A stretch of DNA of 64,000 nucleotides, from contig CM020619.1 in assembly GCA_009829735.1 (NCBI GenBank), positions 3,044,590 through 3,108,589 of the forward strand. The letters run 5' to 3'. A program made the position numbers and the translations under genes. The DNA comes from Pyropia yezoensis (Eukaryota; Rhodophyta; Bangiophyceae; Bangiales; Bangiaceae). A model generated the notes under the pieces. That model worked only from the letters and a program-made list of their open reading frames with translations, did not search any database and was not told the DNA's origin. Below, in pieces: positions 31,373 to 41,557 of this stretch (the stretch's first letter is position 1; each line of letters starts with the position of its first letter).

Positions 31373-32488
31373 GTCCGCCGCCGCCCCTCCTCCGCCAAGC
31401 CCAGCGGCTGCTGCCGCTGCCGCTGCCGTCCCCCCCCCGCCGCCCCCTGCCGCTACGGCTCCCCCCGCCCCCCCCGCCCCCGCCACCGCCGGTCGGCGGC
31501 GGTGCACAATCACCGCGTGCGCCTTGGACGCCCCCGCCCAGCCCACCACCACCGCCGCGTCGGGGGAGCGCCCAATGCCCGTGACGGGGCGGGCGAGCGA
31601 GTGCGCGCGGCCGCGGCCGCCGCCGCGGCCGCCGCCGCCGCCACCTCCACCAGCGGCGGCCGCGGTGGCGGCGGCGTCGGGGAAGGCGTAGAGCCGCCAG
31701 TGGCGACCGGGGGGGGCCACGTCGGGGGGGGCGCGGAAGCCGGGCGCGGCGGGAAAGGGGGGGGGGGGAGGCGCCGCCGCCGCTGTCGCCGTCTTCTCCC
31801 CCCCCGCCGCCCCGGCGCCACCGTGAGCCGCCCGCCGCCGGCGGGCATTTTCGGCTGGCGCCGACCCACCCCCCCTCTCCCCGTCCCCCCCAGCCGCCCT
31901 GTCGCCCACCCCGCCGCCGCCCGCAGAAGCAGCGGCGGTCGATGCGCCAGCGGCAACCCGCCCCCCCGGCGGCAGCGGCGGCGCGTCCAGCAGCCCCGAC
32001 CGTGCCAGCGTCGGTGCTGTCGACGCAACGACGGTCGGCAGCGGCGGCGGCGCGGCGGCACCGCCGCCGTCGCCATGGACACTGGCGGCGGTGGCGGCAG
32101 TGGCGGCGGGGGCCCCCCACGCAAAGCCACCGGGGGGGGGCGGGGGCTCGTGGTCGCGGCGGCCGTCGCGGCGGCGGCGGCGGTGGTGGGGGTGGTGCTG
32201 GCCGGCAGCGTCGCCGCTGCCTGCGGCGCCGGGCCCCCGCGGCGGGAAGGGGGGCGCCCCCGCCGCCGTTGGCGGCCGTGGGTCCGCAGCGCCGGGCGGC
32301 ACCACGGTAGGCAGCCGCGGTGGCTGCAAGGACGCCACTGCCGCCGCCGCCGCCGACCACCGCGACGGCCGCGGTCGGCGGCGGGGCGGCGACGGGCCGC
32401 GGCCGTCAGCGGCGGCGGGGCCGGTGTCGGTGGCGGCGGTGGTGGCGGACAGGGGGGGGGGGGACGGCGCTCCGCGCTTGACCGCCAT
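31137..32488 (-). CDS. FHA-domain protein, SNIP1/DAWDLE-like
   Basis: About 450 residues from the ATG at 32488 (MAVKRG). The first ~255 are low-complexity (Ala, Pro, Gly, Arg). Then comes the stretch typical of SNIP1/DAWDLE/Pml1: PPGRHWRLYAFPD (~260) and an FHA domain with GIGRSPDAAVV (~303), SKAHAVIVHRR, a long Ala/Gly insertion, PYVLDLGSVNGSTLNGERLP (~395) and YVRLAEGDVLVFGG. The family ends in EYVLLHE; that motif is present near the C-terminus but in another frame, the switch lying at a C run (31202-31213), so I read it as a homopolymer error. FHA domains bind phosphothreonine; relatives belong to the RES spliceosome complex or promote microRNA processing. The insertion between the SxxH strand and the NG loop is unusually long. 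The alternative start at 32668 adds residues with no family likeness. Confidence 0.8.
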
Positions 32489-32845
32489 GGCTACTGCCGC
32501 CGTAAAGGTGGGGGAGGCGCCAGAGGCTGGGGTTCCTCTTTCGGCGGGTGACGCTGGCGAGAAGGTGAAGGCGAAGAGGCGAAGGGACTGACGAGGGGGG
32601 CCGGTCACACGCCAAAACGCTTTGGCTAAAACGGCGTATTTTTGTGCATCCTGGACTTCACTGGCCATATCGTCTTCTCATTGGCCCACGAAGATCAATT
32701 CGATCGCCTGGAGAAGCGATGTACATACTGTACGTTGTGGCGAGACCTCGGCGAAGCATCCTTGGAAGTTTGTATCTACGTATAGCCTACGTCACATTGT
32801 CATATTGTCCCACCAATGGGAGCCGCGTATGGCGGGATACACGTA
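32489..32845. other. intergenic; boundary between host genes and mobile DNA
   Basis: Upstream region of the FHA gene, with GC content falling sharply from about 32600. The TA at 32844-32845 is the target dinucleotide of the foldback element that follows. Confidence 0.5.
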
Positions 32846-33787
32846 CAGTACGAGGCCAGTAATATTTCCACCCCCCCAAAATTTGGTCTCGACCGCCCCC
32901 CTTCTTGCGTCTCATACTCGGCTATAAAGCAACGCCCCATGGGTTTCTTGGGCTCGCTGTGCTCCTGAGGACGTCTTCTATCTTTCTGACTCAACACATT
33001 GCCACTTCCTCTGCACTCACGGCGTAGAGCTGGCCTCAGGTTGGACAGAGTCGAGCACAGGAAAATCTGGACAGTGCCACTCCTGCATCCTTGTAGCAGT
33101 GCTGTTCTGAGCATACGACTTCTTCATCAGGACACTTATGGTGTGCTCGTATTGCATTAGTGCCGTATGTATCTTTCCCGCAGCATCTGTGGCAGATGCA
33201 CACGATGTTCTCCCATTGTCATGGCCGACTCATGTACGGGCCGGGGGTCGCAACCGTGTAAGGCTTCGGTACTGGTAACTAGAGTGGCGATAGAGGCTTC
33301 ACCTGCACGGAAAGCAGCTCGCTAGTGACATGGGTACCCCTCGAGAGCAATTCCATCTCTGTTGTTCCGCAGCACGAGGCGATGAAAGAACAGGGGCTCC
33401 GGCTGTCCCAGTCCCCAAGGGAGATAATGATGTGCATCTCCCACAGATGCTGCGGGAAAGATACATACGGCACTAATGCAATACGAGCACACCATAAGTG
33501 TCCTGATGAAGAAGTCGTATGCTCAGAACAGCACTGCTACAAGGATGCAGGAGTGGCACTGTCCAGATTTTCCTGTGCTCGACTCTGTCCAACCTGAGGC
33601 CAGCTCTACGCCGTGAGTGCAGAGGAAGTGGCAATGTGTTGAGTCAGAAAGATAGAAGACGTCCTCAGGAGCACAGCGAGCCCAAGAAACCCATGGGGCG
33701 TTGCTTTATAGCCGAGTATGAGACGCAAGAAGGGGGGCGGTCGAGACCAAATTTTGGGGGGGGGGAAGTATTATCGGCCTCGTACTG
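32846..33787. mobile_element. Tc1/mariner-type foldback element (non-autonomous)
   Basis: A 942-bp palindromic element. The left arm (32846-33203) and right arm (33431-33787) are nearly perfect reverse complements, around 357 bases each, with a 227-base unpaired centre. The ends read CAGTACGAGGCC and are flanked by TA on both sides (32844-32845 and 33788-33789), the target duplication of Tc1/mariner transposons. CAGT starts and the later TTTCCAC resemble the ends of the Tc1 element just to the right, so it may have been moved by a related transposase. It encodes no transposase; the shared open frames in the arms (about 80 matching residues) are just the same DNA read twice. Arms so alike imply recent origin or ongoing correction. 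Confidence 0.85.
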
Positions 33788-33797
33788 TATGTATGTA

Positions 33798-35116
33798 GAG
33801 TGCAGGGCCAAAAGTTCTTCCACGACTTCCAGGCCGACTAGGCGGATCAAGTCAAAACGCGCGCACGGCAAAGCCATTCGGGGTTTTTACTAGTACTTTG
33901 CAGGCCATCCCTTGGATTGGACAACGGCCGCGCACCGGCGCACCATCGAGTCGGCCAGATTCTTGAAGTAGGCGTCTGGTATGGCCTGTCACTGCTCCTG
34001 AAGCGCCTGTAACAGGTCCACCTTGGTCGTCGGAGCGGGTCGGCGCCGCCACACGCGCCGCTCGAGCTCGGCCCAAGCGTTTTCGATAGGGTTCAAGTCG
34101 GGGCTCTGTCCGACCCAGGGGAGCAGGCTCAAATCCAGCTCACGCTGCACCGCGCGGGTGCTCTTGGCATTGTGGTGAGGCGCGAGGTCTTCCTGCAGCA
34201 GCACGTCCTCGGTAGACCCAAAGTCAGCCACTACATGGTTGTACGCCACCTCCAGCAACTGGTCCTGGTAGGAGAGGGCACTCAACTTTCCGTCAACAAG
34301 CACCGAATCCGTCCGCCCGCGATAAGAGAAGCCGCGCCAGCCCATCACAGTCAGTTACCCACTCTTATGGGAGCGCATGGAGGTCTCAGGTCGCCACTGA
34401 GCGCCTCGACGACACCAAAAATAGGAACGACGGCAGGAATTTACGACGTATCTGCTCTCGTCTGTAAAGAACACACGCCGCCACTCCTCCTCCCAGCTGA
34501 GCCGCTCCCTCGCCCAGGCCAATCTCTTCGCGCGGTTGTGTGGGGAAACGTACGGCTTCATCCGCCGACGCAGCGCCAGCCGCACGAAGAAGCCGCTTGA
34601 CTGCCCGCACGGACATGGGGCGTGGCATCCCAGTGTTGAGCAGATCGACAACACGCCGCAGCTCCTGATCGATATGTCGCAGGAACAGACGCAGGAGCCG
34701 GCGACGGTCCCGGGGCCCCAGATTTGGAGGACGCCTGGAAGATATCGGGGCCGCTAGGGAGCCAGTCCAGCGCACGCGCGCCGCAACCTTGGCGGCCGTC
34801 TCCAGCTTTGCGCCCACTGCCTCCGAAATTGCCCGGTTCGTCGCCCCGTTGAGCGCCATGACGGACGCAGCGGTGCGCTGCTCGTCCGTAAGGCGGGTGC
34901 AGCGCCCCGTCATGCGGCGGGGGGGGGGGTGCAGCACGGAGGAGGGGGTCGGAAAGGGAGGGATTGCCAGGCGGCACTGACTTGATGCCGAAGAAAACGG
35001 CATTGAGGGGGTGCCTCAGTGATATCGAAATCGCTACTTTTGAGAACTTTGTGCAGGCGGGATCCCGACGGATCAAGCCAGCGCAGGGGAGTGGAAATAC
35101 TTTTGACCCCGGACTG
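33798..35116 (-). mobile_element. Tc1/mariner DNA transposon (decayed)
   Basis: 1,319 bp with imperfect inverted ends: GAGTGCAGGGCCAAAAGT at the left and, on the other strand, CAGTCCGGGGTCAAAAGT at the right, agreeing at roughly 21 of 29 positions and sharing TTCCAC further in. TA flanks both ends (33796-33797 and 35117-35118). Size and structure are normal for a full-length Tc1 element. It directly abuts the foldback element on its left, and on its right it interrupts a tyrosine-recombinase coding region on the same strand. Confidence 0.85.
33890..34913 (-). pseudogene. Tc1-type transposase, DD34E
   Basis: Reads leftward from the ATG at 34913 (MTGRCTRLTDEQR). Helix-turn-helix region: ALNGATNRAISEAVGAKLET. 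Catalytic core: VFFTDESRY (first Asp), VLLQEDLAPHHNAKS (second Asp, where the family has QQDNAPCH) and GQSPDLNPIENAWAELER (Glu), with 34 residues between second and third acids, the Tc1 spacing. The family C-terminus (AIPDAYFKNLADSM) reaches a stop at 33890-33892. The gene is dead: one frameshift near 34650 between the DNA-binding and catalytic halves, a TAA at 34355-34357, and a TGA at 33989-33991 where the family has Trp. Confidence 0.85.
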
Positions 35117-35118
35117 TA

Positions 35119-37853
35119 CGTACAGTACTCGCCGGTCCTCGTCAGTCACCTCCGCCTCAAAACTGTAGTAACGCACGTACATGATGTCCTTTGTCGTCTT
35201 GCCTGTCTTTGTGACGCGGTGCTTCACAGTGATGAACTTCGGGTATCCGTGCCGCCGAAGGAAGTACAGATTCGAAGCAATGCGGTTTGACGGCTGGGTG
35301 ACGTCCTTGTGCCGCATCTCGAGCACAGTCTCCGGGCGGGCCATTGTCACGAAGCAAAGAGCGTAGCAGCTGTACTCGATGTAGTCATGGCACAAGGTGC
35401 TGTCACGAAGACCCGACGGGGGTATCGCGCCGCCATTGGGCGTCACGGTGGCCGCACTGCCCATCATGTGCTGGAGAACCATGTTGTCATACAGCATCTT
35501 CATGATCTCCGGCGTCACGGGCGCCTGCTGTCGGGCCTCCTCACCCATCGCGCGAGCGGTCTTATTCAGAGCGCGGATGAAGCGACTTACGACAGAGCTA
35601 CGGAGAGGATTGCCCTTCCACGTTGCCCGATCCCCGCCGCCAGCTGCCTCGGCCAGCTGGTCACCGGCTGCCTTCTCCTCATAATCCTGCAGACGGCCGG
35701 CGCAGCTTGGTACAAGGGAGAAGCCCCGCTGCTCTCCTTCGCTCCTCGCCCTTGGGAAAAGGAATGATAGTCCGGTCGTGGCGTCCTGCAGTGTTGAAAC
35801 GGAGACCTTACTTCCTGACCCACCGGCGCATTGGTGGCCGTGCCGACGGCTTTCCAAGAACGCGGCTACGAGATGGGGCGTGCTCTCATCCAGGCTTGCG
35901 ATGGTCGCCATTACAAGCCGGTCCCGCACATCCTGTGCATATTGGTCTGTGTGAAGCAGCCAAACACGCCCAATGAAGTTGGCGAGGCTCTGCGAGTAGG
36001 CGCGATACCGACGCCACGATGACTCGTCCTCTGCTAACATTTGGCCGTCCCCATTGGAGGAGCCGTCGAGGGTGGCACGCTGGACGTTCTTGGGCCACGT
36101 CGCAATGTATCCCGCCATGATTGCGTTGATGTAGGTAGAATCGCAGGACGCGCGGCTCTCAAGTGACGGCACAGGGTGGAGACGCGCCTACTGCAGTCCG
36201 GAGCGCATCGACGTGAAGTCTGGCTCTGTCACAGCCGCGTCAGGATCCAAGCCCAGGTCGTCCTCGTCCTCGGATCCGCCCCCAATGCTGCAGCTTTAGT
36301 TGTTTCTGCTCCATCAATACCCGCTTCTTGATCCTCTGTTGCACCAGGCCCACGTGATCCGGCCGTGCCCGCCAGAGACACTGCGGCATTCTGCTCCTGC
36401 ATGCCCGTCCCGTCGGCCGTTTTCTCAGACGCCGAAGACCGTTCACGTGACAAGCGACCCCGTCCGCGATTAGCCCTCGACCGCGGAGCAGCTGGCTTAG
36501 TGGAAGAAGGCGCACCGCGGGCACGATCGCGGCCTCGCTGGCGCTCCTCTGCACGCCGCGCACGCGTGGCCCGGGCTGCAGCCGCTGACGGCTTGACGGG
36601 TCGCACACCTCTTACTGGATGCGATGTCGCTGGCAGTGGAGGCAGGCCGACCGCCAGGAGCGCAGGAACAGGTGGAGGCGGAGGATCAGCCACTGCGGCT
36701 GCTGCGGGAGCAGCTGCACCGCCTGTAGGGACCCTATGGGCCCTCCACGTGGGGGGACCTCGAAGAGACCGCGTCGTACCCCGGTGCCCACCTTTCTAGT
36801 GAGGAGGACGGGGCCGAGTTGGCCCCCCGGGATTTTACTGGCTTCCGATTGGTCCCCTCCTATGGAGGCGGGACCGGGTCGCCATTGATTCTGGGGCCCA
36901 TTTTGGGATTCCCAGTGTATGGGATTTTTCCCCGACCGGAATTGGTCTTTGGCCAATAATCCGGGACGGGATGCATTTGGGGTTTGGATTTTGATTGTGT
37001 ATTTTGCGTGATTGTGAGATTGGGGAGATCTCGAGTGTTGGCACTGATGTCCGGCGCGGCTCTTCTCCCCCGTATCCTGGAGATTCCTGCCCCGCTGGCA
37101 GGGATGATCCGTGGGGAAGGGGGCCCTCCGGACATGTTGGAGGGTTTTGATTGGCCCGCACGTGGCCCGGTGTGGAGGGTTGCTGGGTGCGGGTGAGAGA
37201 GGGTAAGAGTGTGCGTGGGGGTGCGCGTTGCTTCCCCCTTCGAAAAAAACAGACTTGCGTGTGCTTGAACACTGTCGTCCTGGTCGCGGATCCCCGCGTG
37301 AACCAGCCAGGCGGTCGGCGGTTCTGTATCTCTCCTGTCTCCCCGCGTTCTTGGTGGGTTGCTTCTCTGTGTGTTCTGGGTGCTAGGCGCCTAAGGTACG
37401 TAAAACCACTACACCGCCCTCCTGTGTGACAGGCGAAAGCCCCACGGACTCGGACAGCTTCTCAGTATGCGCAGCACCGAGCAGGATCCGGTGAGTACCC
37501 CTGGCGGCTGAGGAAGGAGACGATAGACGCACCACGCGGGGGGCGAGCTGAGACACGAATAGGCCTGTCCCGGAAGCTGCGGCGGCTGCTGTAGGAGTCT
37601 GTGTTGAACGTGAAGAATTCAGTTCGCGTGACGGTGACGGTGTGGGCGTGACGATTGCAGGCAATAGGGGCGCTGTTGCAACAGAACCCGATGACGCAAA
37701 CGAGGGGCAAAGAGGAAGCCCCGGAGAGGATGCCATGGCGGGCAACACAGGCACAACAGGCTCAGAAACATCAGGTGTTGTCACCGCAGGGCCATCCATA
37801 AAAAGTACAGGAGCAGTCCCGCCCTGGACAACAATTGGCCCACGCGGCGCCAT
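35119..37853 (-). pseudogene. tyrosine recombinase (Crypton-like), interrupted by insertions
   Basis: Minus-strand coding region starting at the ATG at 37853 (MAPRGPIVVQGG). The N-terminal half is Pro/Ala/Ser/Thr-rich, then basic (RARRAEERQRGRDRARG). The part at 35119-36172 looks like a tyrosine recombinase: a core-binding segment (VVSRFIRALNKTARAMGEE, then APVTPEIMKMLYDN), the box-I Arg in CFVTMARPETVLEMRHKDV, and a beta-strand Lys region (KFITVKHRVTKTGKTTKD). The distal part with the HxxR and Tyr is not seen; the Tc1 insertion ends the gene on the left and the remainder is not found beyond it. A solo LTR sits in the N-terminal half. A small gap near 36175-36230 could be an intron. With no reverse transcriptase in sight, I favour a Crypton-type element over DIRS/Ngaro. 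It shares its upstream region with the divergent gene at 38695. Confidence 0.6.
36724..37413 (+). repeat. solo LTR of chromovirus 1 family
   Basis: 690 bp, from TGTAGGG to CACTACA, flanked by a perfect 5-bp target duplication CCGCC (36719-36723 and 37414-37418). It has the same length as, and is clearly related to, the LTRs at 43122 and 51068 but lies in the opposite orientation, and is visibly more diverged from them than they are from each other. It is therefore an older insertion reduced to one LTR by recombination. It interrupts the tyrosine-recombinase coding region. Confidence 0.95.
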
Positions 37854-38694
37854 GGCGCTTAGCACTAGAAGAGCGAAGGGAAAGTGGACGAGGCGATACG
37901 CGTGGTTGGGTTCAGGAGCGAAGGCGCAACGGGGGGTGAGGAAAGATAGTGAGCACTGCGGCGACGTACAGCCCGGCACCGACGCGAGCAAGCACGGATG
38001 ACAACTAGCGGCCGAAGATCGCCTCCGTTGCCGAGCCACGAGTACTCAACAGATCCATAGTGTAAGCTCAGTCTGTAATGGAGGCCCTACTGGCTACTCA
38101 GATGGCCATCATTGCACCTGTTATCCTCCTTTGGCGCCACCGACTCCGGCCACGCGGATATAGACACACTTTGACTCCGATTTTCAGCTACTGTCGGGGG
38201 GCCACATCTTGCTCGCGCCACGAATGTTGCAGGTTTGAGGGTTCATATTTTGGAGGTAGCCGGTATGATGTCTCGGAATCAGGCCCCCCTCGTATGCGTA
38301 ACGCGCCCGCCCCCCCAGAGCAGTCTGGGTCAGGGCTCGCCGCAGCGATAGGTCTACTGAACATCTTCGCTTTCTTCTTACTCATTATCCACTCACTGCC
38401 TGTACGCATCATTGCTCTTCATACATGCCGACGGCTGAGTCATGTCGTCCTCTGTCGGACCTAGAGCCTTCCTGGACGTATGCTGTCGACACCCATCCCC
38501 GCAGCACTGCAGACACTGTCGTGAGTTTTGCATGGTTTCAGGAGGACAAGTCATTTTGGACGACGGGTCAAGCGGTCATACTTCGGGAAGAGCCGCGCGT
38601 CTGGTTGGGGCAGGAGCCTTTTCAAATTTTATGTGTGGCCTGCTAACGCGTGCCGACCTGAACATGTAAGCACGCTGATTGACTGCTGCATGTC
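37854..38694. other. shared upstream region of divergent element genes
   Basis: No gene. It lies between the start of the minus-strand recombinase gene and the start of the plus-strand SAP-like gene, so it may be a two-way promoter of one multi-gene element. Composition is close to balanced. Confidence 0.4.
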
Positions 38695-40488
38695 ATGCTC
38701 AAAGGTCCATCCTCAGGTGCCCCTCGCCACGAAGCTATACCTCCCGCCACACGCCCTGGTGCGGCCGTGGCAGCTTCTGCACGACGCGCTGCAAAAGAGT
38801 CGACTGAGGAGGCTGGACGCGTGTCGGAACGCTCCGCTATTGATTCTTGGACTCGGCGGGCGGTAATCGTGGGCGTAGATGCCGTGATGGGGCCCAAGTC
38901 AGGAGAAGACCGTTCTGTTAAGCCGTCCCCGTTTCCTCTTGCCGTGGCGCGAAGCTTGAATCTGGAAGGCCTTAAGCAGATGTGCGTCAACAACGGGGTG
39001 AGCGTCCCAGACAAGGCCAGCAGGTCTTACATCCTCAACCTCTTGTTCGACCGGAACCAAGGTTCAGCAGCTGGCTGGGCGGACCAGGCCGAGGACCTGT
39101 AACGTTTTGTGGACTCGGTGCTAGTTCCCGCGCACCCTGGGCTTCTACCATTTCAAGCGGCCCTCATTGGCGTGCCTCCGATGAGGCCCTCCGTCGTGAC
39201 GGGGGCATCAACTATGATATCCGAGGCAGGTCAAGCACGAGCTGCGCCCGAATTTGCTGCTCGCGGGTCGGGTGCAGGGGTGGACCCCGATATTACTGTC
39301 GTGCCGTTGCATACTGTTGACCGACCATTGTCGCAGTTCCCGCTGTTCACTCCAGTGCCTGGTTTGAATGCTGCTACAGACGCGATTGCGTCGTCGGTGC
39401 GGGTGAATGAGGCTGGTCAGGAGCAACGCATCTCTCGCGTCACGGCCTCGGCAGTTGCTCCGGCTTCGAGCTCTTTGATCAAGCTAGCAGCAGAGGCACA
39501 AGCTGAGGCGACTGCGCAATCGCGTAAGGCGGACGCGCTCTTGAGCGTCCTTCAGATGGTGTCGGACCCTCAACGAGCAATGGCAAGTGTGCAGGCCCAG
39601 GGCTTCTCTGACGCTCAAGCAGCGGAGACCAGGATCATCCAGACCGTACTCTCTTCGCAGTGTGCGGTGGCTGTGGGGTCTGTTGAGGCCCCTGCGAACA
39701 GTCCCCTGTCCAAGGAAGACGACTTGCGGAGACCGGAGAAGAAGGCGCGGCTGGTCATGGCACCCATCACTGCTGACACCCCACGGCGAGACCCCTGTGG
39801 CTGGATGAGCACAGACGTGACCCTCGCGGGGGCCAGAAAGGTGGCGCTTTTGTCGGACTTCAAGAGAGCCCCGGAGATGGAATGGGGCGTTATGCCAAAC
39901 AAGACCAATCTTCCGCAGCTTGTATGGATCGTGAAGCTGTGTCACACCCAAGCTGGAGTACCAGGGCTCTTTGGTGCCATTGCGTTCGGCCGCTTATACC
40001 GCGCGCAGCAGCATGCGGCATCCGACGCAGCGGGTGGGGCAGTCGGCCGAGTTTCTTATCCAGCCATGGATATGTCCGTGGCGCGCTGCTCCCGGAATGC
40101 AGAGCAGTACATGCGACTGTTGCTTTGGGCATCCAACAAGCTTTCGCACCTTCTATCAGGCGATCCTTCGAAGCAGACGAAGGAATCTCGTGAGTTGTTT
40201 GACTTGGACCCTGAGACGGAAGGAAACACGCTCTTCTAAGCGATTGACGAGTTTAAGACTCGTGGGGACCTGGACAGGACGCGGTGTGACTTCATCTCTT
40301 CCAAAGCGAAGTTTGGGCAGATGCGCGACCTCCTCAACACGGTCTTTTCTGCAAGCTCCAAGGAGCGAAAGCAGCCCAACATCTCCGACGACCAGCTGTT
40401 TGTCAAGTGGATTGACGCGGCCAGCTCTATCCTCATTCGCTCCTTGCCATCAGCGACCCCCCAACCTCCCGTGGGCGGTGCCCCTTGA
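38695..40488 (+). pseudogene. SAP-like, coiled-coil protein of an unknown element
   Basis: From the ATG at 38695 one frame runs for about 600 codons, though it is not open throughout (about two breaks). About residues 85-122 (RSLNLEGLKQMCVNNGVSVP) resemble a SAP DNA-binding motif. A helical, probably coiled-coil part follows (KLAAEAQAEATAQSRKADAL), then a more globular region with WIVKLCHTQAGVPGLFGAIA and YMRLLLWASNKLSHLLSG, ending near FVKWIDAASSILIRSLPSA. I recognise no known family. It is divergent from the tyrosine-recombinase gene and lies within mobile DNA, so I infer an element-encoded accessory protein. A host gene caught among transposons is the alternative. Confidence 0.5.
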
Positions 40489-41557
40489 GCGTTTTAGATC
40501 AGATAGGCCTTCTCTTTTTAATGCGCCCACGATGATCATGACCCTTCAAGTGAGTTTTGGTCTCTGCCTCTGTCAAGGAACCTTGGCGTATCAACAAAGA
40601 ACGAGAAAGTCTCAGCAACCTCTTACGCCACCTGTTCATCAGAGCCTCACACCAGCAGCTGAACGGTCCACCGAATACGGGCCCGAGCAGGGCAGAGAAG
40701 GCTGGAACAGCAGCACCTTACTCTTCTCAGACCTCGGCTGCCGCTACTGCAAGCAGGCAGCTGCAACCTGACAGCTTTTTCTTCAACTCTAAGTGAACTG
40801 TGGGATCATGCGTTGGCGATTCAAAGCGCTCGGTGGCGTTCGCTCCGGTTTGTGCAAAGGCTTTCTCGGGTCGGGCGTAGCTGCCTGGGCAGCACAGATG
40901 CCCTGTTTGTCATGCGGCACGACAACCATAACATTAGCCATACTCGCCAGAGCGACAAGTGGCTCCATTGCGATGGAAAGAGCAGCCATGGAAGCCCACC
41001 GACGGTGAACTTGCCACAGTGTTCACGCAACGACTGGAGACACACCGTCGATGGGGAAGCACCGAGCTGGACAACGGGGGGCTTTCTCCAATCGCGCTAC
41101 CAGGTTGAAAGCACATCTCACATTATTAGAGGGGCTACTTTCGTGATGTGGAAAAATCGTGCGCACACTGGCAAGTTCTTTTGAAGTGGAACCCCTTTTC
41201 TGGATGGAGGCTAGGCCCGGACGACAAAGAGAAGTGCCGCACATGGCCGTCTAGGCACGAAGGCGATAAAAAGCAGAGCTTATGCAGATCCACAGCTCTG
41301 GATGGATCATGATCGTCTGGGTGGCGCACATGTCCGTCAAGGGAGGCTTGGCTAGGCGGCACCACTTTGCTACTCCGTTTGCAAGGGCGACCACTCCTCT
41401 CGCGGACCTTCTGCTTTCAGGATAGTTGGCTACGACAGCGTCATCGGGGATGCTTCCTTATCCATCGAGTTTGCGGGTGGGCTTTCAAAACACATGCGAC
41501 ATCTTCCCGGGTGTCGACTGACATCATAAAGAGGCTATCAAGTGTATAAGAGGACTA
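40489..41557. other. non-coding between convergent unknown genes
   Basis: About 1.1 kb of balanced composition with only short open frames. No inverted repeat, transposase or RNA gene recognised. Confidence 0.45.

Noticed and set aside
32846-33787. Matching ~80-residue open frames in the two arms as a gene family
   Set aside because: They are the same inverted-repeat DNA read on opposite strands, with no domain.
35114-35125. Palindrome CTGTACGTACAG at the right end of the Tc1 copy
   Set aside because: Explained by the Tc1 end plus its TA target inside a GTACGTAC site; no separate signal needed.
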